Assembly (NCBI GenBank): GCA_900770865.1
Contig: CAAGLU010000358.1
Span: forward strand, 1-21,486
DNA from: an uncultured Atopobiaceae bacterium
GTDB lineage: Bacteria; Actinomycetota; Coriobacteriia; Coriobacteriales; Atopobiaceae
Reading direction: 5' to 3'
DNA: 21,486 nt
The notes under the pieces were generated by a model, which saw only the letters and a program-made list of their open reading frames with translations, searched no databases and was not told where the DNA came from. The stretch's first letter is position 1, and the number at the start of each line of letters is the position of its first letter. The translations under genes and the position numbers were made by a program. Shown in pieces: positions 19,803 through 21,486 of the stretch.

Positions 19803-19868
19803 TCATTCCGAGGAGTTGCACGCCCTCTGAAGACACCGCAGCTCGCCCTCCCTGCCGACGAAACCCAT
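19803..19868 (-). pseudogene. Orphan 5' fragment of an AAA ATPase gene
   Basis: On the minus strand AAAGGAG (ending about seven bases before the start) precedes ATG 19868 and 21 codons, MGFVGREGELRCLQRACNSS then E and a stop. MGFVGRE-x-EL is the usual N-terminus of ATPase_2/DUF234-type AAA proteins, in which a Walker A loop would follow about ten residues later. No Walker A or later part appears in any frame downstream, so only the first exon-like stub survives. It keeps its ribosome site and a striking palindromic promoter region. It is too short to be functional as an ATPase. Confidence 0.5.
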
Positions 19869-19880
19869 CCTTGATCTCCT

Positions 19881-19917
19881 TTACTCAGACAAAACTGACT
19901 CAGTTTTAACTGAGTAA
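19881..19917 (-). promoter_or_regulatory. 37-bp nested palindrome
   Basis: TTACTCAG (19881-19888) pairs with CTGAGTAA (19910-19917), and AAAACTGA (19891-19898) pairs with TCAGTTTT (19900-19907) around a single central C. Only the two-base steps AC/AA fail to match. It can also be read as two tandem TCAG-N6-CTGA sites with centres 15 bp apart. It lies 12 bases upstream of the start of the orphan ATPase fragment, so it is most likely its operator. Confidence 0.75.
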
Positions 19918-19974
19918 TCTAAGCCTACGAGCTTTGTCAGGCGGTGCCAAGGCGTTCGGCCAGATAGCAACACA

Positions 19975-19998
19975 GGCCAGGGTATATTCCCTCTGGCC
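19975..19998. terminator. Hairpin downstream of the DUF4143 ATPase gene
   Basis: GGCCAGGG (19975-19982) pairs with CCCTCTGGCC (19989-19998) with a two-base bulge and a six-base AT loop. It lies about 110 bases beyond the ATPase stop. The T-run is poor. The rest of 19999-20106 shows no gene. Confidence 0.35.
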
Positions 19999-20106
19999 AG
20001 CGGCTAGGACAACAAATCAGACAAGCGACGGTACGCGCATGCGGAGGGCGCACCCGCACAAGGAGGACACGTTGACAACCGGATTCTCCGCCAAGTGACG
20101 CAAGCA

Positions 20107-21378
20107 CTAGCTCTCCAGCAGGAACTTCCAGAGTGGTATGACTTCGATGGAAGCCCCGGGAGCGTCTATGACCCTCTCATCGTCTGCGTAGGTGACAATC
20201 ACGAACCGACGCGGCGCAAGCCTCTCGTCACGCGCGAGTGCCTCGAGGCTTGTCACCTCTCGCCTCTCGCTGCCAGAGTCAAGGGTATAGGCCACCTGCA
20301 CCGCCAGCGACCCACCTGGAAGGTAGAAGTCCACGTCAATACCAGTTTTTGATGACTTGAAGTAGTAGATTTCCTCGCCAAAGCGACGTCGCAGGCTCAG
20401 TGCCACCACGTTCTCCAGCAGCAGCGATGTCTTGTCGACGAGAAAAAGGCCAAGCACCCCATTGTCCCCAAAGTAGTATCGGGGCGTACCTTCTCGCTGG
20501 GCAAACCGTGCGACGTAGTTGTTGGTGTGGAAGAGGAGATAGGCGTCCTCGGCATAGCCAACATAGTCGATAACGGAGTCTGTGCTTATGGATGCGCCGG
20601 TAGCCGTCACCGCCTTCTTGAGGGAGGAGAATGTCACCTCGCTTGTGACGGTCTCCGCAACCTTCTTCATGAGCAGCCTCAGCGCAGCAACGCCGCGAAT
20701 TGAATGACGAGCGGCAATGTCCCCGAGAAGCACCTTGTGGTAGACGTTCTCGGCGTATGAGCGCCGGTCGAGGAACCCCACGGACTCTGGCAGGCCACCA
20801 TTCTGGAGGTAGTCTGACGCTGCAGCCTGGATCTTCCCAGCAAGCTCCGCAGTGAGCAGCGCCTCTTCTGTGTGGTCCACTCCCCGCGCCGTGAGGTATT
20901 CATCGAAGCTATAGGGCATAAGCTCACGCACAAGATAGCGCCCGCCTAGACGCTGCTCCATCTCGCTACTGAGCATCTCTGCGTTGCTTCCCGTGATGTA
21001 GACCCGCCGCTGCTCATCGGCAATGCGGCGCGCAAAGCGCTCCCACCCCTCGATATTCTGAATCTCATCGAAGAAGTAGTACGGCTCTCCATCCGTCAGC
21101 TCGGCGGCAGTCTGGACCACGTCGTCGAAATCGGACAGTGCAAAGCCGAGGAGTCTTTCGTCTTCGAAGTTGAGGTAGATAATCTGGCTCCAGTCAGCAC
21201 CCGCCGCAATGAGGTCGCGGGCGCGCTCGTACAGCAGCGTCGACTTCCCCGCGCGGCGCATGCCAACAATGATGTAGTTGGCGCCTGGCTCCAGCGTGTA
21301 TCTGCGCGAGACAATCTGCATGCGCTGCATGACGCGCCTCTGGTCGAATATCACCCGCTTTAGTATCTCGTGGTTCAT
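20107..21378 (-). CDS. AAA_14/DUF4143 family ATPase
   Basis: This 423-residue protein has an N-terminal AAA_14 ATPase domain and a C-terminal DUF4143 domain. The Walker A is GMRRAGKST (residues 39-47), the Walker B YYFFDEIQN (100-108) and the sensor segment YITGSNAEML. The C-terminal part carries YYFKSSKTGIDVDFYLPGG followed by AVQVAYT, a PD-(D/E)xK-like strand pattern common in DUF4143. The ATG at 21378 has AAGGAG. Such genes are abundant, usually solitary, in gut anaerobes and archaea. Their function is unknown; nucleic-acid processing or defence have been suggested. The gene is single, with two tandem palindromes upstream, and its end faces the orphan ATPase fragment. Confidence 0.9.
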   Translation of the reverse strand: MNHEILKRVIFDQRRVMQRMQIVSRRYTLEPGANYIIVGMRRAGKSTLLYERARDLIAAGADWSQIIYLNFEDERLLGFALSDFDDVVQTAAELTDGEPYYFFDEIQNIEGWERFARRIADEQRRVYITGSNAEMLSSEMEQRLGGRYLVRELMPYSFDEYLTARGVDHTEEALLTAELAGKIQAAASDYLQNGGLPESVGFLDRRSYAENVYHKVLLGDIAARHSIRGVAALRLLMKKVAETVTSEVTFSSLKKAVTATGASISTDSVIDYVGYAEDAYLLFHTNNYVARFAQREGTPRYYFGDNGVLGLFLVDKTSLLLENVVALSLRRRFGEEIYYFKSSKTGIDVDFYLPGGSLAVQVAYTLDSGSERREVTSLEALARDERLAPRRFVIVTYADDERVIDAPGASIEVIPLWKFLLES

Positions 21379-21390
21379 GGAAGTTCTCCT

Positions 21391-21448
21391 TATTTGTCGA
21401 ATATAATCGACAAATAGCTTGTTTTTTATCGATTATAGTCGATAAAAA
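21391..21448 (-). promoter_or_regulatory. Two tandem perfect palindromes at the ATPase promoter
   Basis: TATTTGTCGA-N6-TCGACAAATA (21391-21416) and TTTTTATCGA-N6-TCGATAAAAA (21423-21448) each have perfect 10-bp arms and six-base centres, and their centres are 32 bp apart. The centre of the distal one includes a perfect -10 TATAAT on the minus strand (21437-21432). The proximal one would fall in the leader, 13 bases before the start codon. This is a two-site operator, or RNA hairpins for post-transcriptional control. Confidence 0.8.
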
Positions 21449-21486
21449 GCTCTTTGGAGTATCCCCGTTCCAGAAATCGATGACCC

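Noticed and set aside
691..19998. Same CAGGCCAGGG string in the SDR terminator and in the hairpin at 19973-19982
   Set aside because: Only ten shared bases in GC-rich hairpins; the second arms and loops differ, so a dispersed repeat is not supported.
20060..20098. AAGGAGG followed by a TTG start and eight codons on the plus strand
   Set aside because: The frame stops after eight codons; it could be the stub of a deleted gene, but there is no similarity to support this.

Overview
The window looks like chromosomal DNA from a high-GC anaerobic actinobacterium. Class Coriobacteriia (Olsenella/Atopobium/Collinsella-like) is my best guess. The reasons are high GC coding DNA with strong AAGGAGG-type ribosome sites, fermentative acyl-CoA and acyl-phosphate enzymes, and a gut-type accessory gene mix. 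No 16S or tRNA gene is present, so the taxonomy is inference.

Left part (1-3139): the 3' end of a short-chain dehydrogenase with a near-ideal terminator; a small RelE/ParE-type toxin with its antitoxin; a 3-hydroxyacyl-CoA dehydrogenase-family enzyme; and a divergent TetR regulator whose promoter overlaps a perfect 7-3-7 palindrome.

Middle part (3140-11811): an accessory stretch with the look of a degraded defence island. In order it holds degenerate repeats; a frameshifted Q-rich coiled-coil gene; a ribbon-helix-helix/YfbU fusion; a type I restriction HsdR lacking its N-terminal nuclease domain; an AT-rich repeat-bearing junction; an AlbA_2/GHKL ATPase-HTH protein; a DraRnl (Rnl5)-type RNA ligase; a small remnant gene with its own terminator; and an Abi_2 (AbiD/F-like, HEPN) gene split by an in-frame amber codon.

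Right part (11852-19693, all on the minus strand): a coherent acyl-metabolism locus. Reading in the direction of transcription it has a TetR regulator, phosphate acyltransferase (Ptb/Pta), butyrate kinase, an SCP-x-type thiolase, its Zn-ribbon/OB-fold (DUF35) partner, a free acyl carrier protein, and two MFS transporters. Known family roles suggest uptake of a carboxylate or related compound, thiolytic carbon-carbon cleavage (or condensation) by thiolase plus DUF35, and recovery of ATP from acyl-CoA through acyl-phosphate. The stand-alone ACP is the unusual partner. The dehydrogenases at the left end could belong to the same metabolism, but nothing in the sequence links them directly.

Right end (19694-21486): a 21-codon orphan start of one AAA ATPase gene beneath a 37-bp palindrome, followed by an intact AAA_14/DUF4143 ATPase beneath two tandem palindromes. 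Both promoters are built from short half-sites separated by 6 bp.
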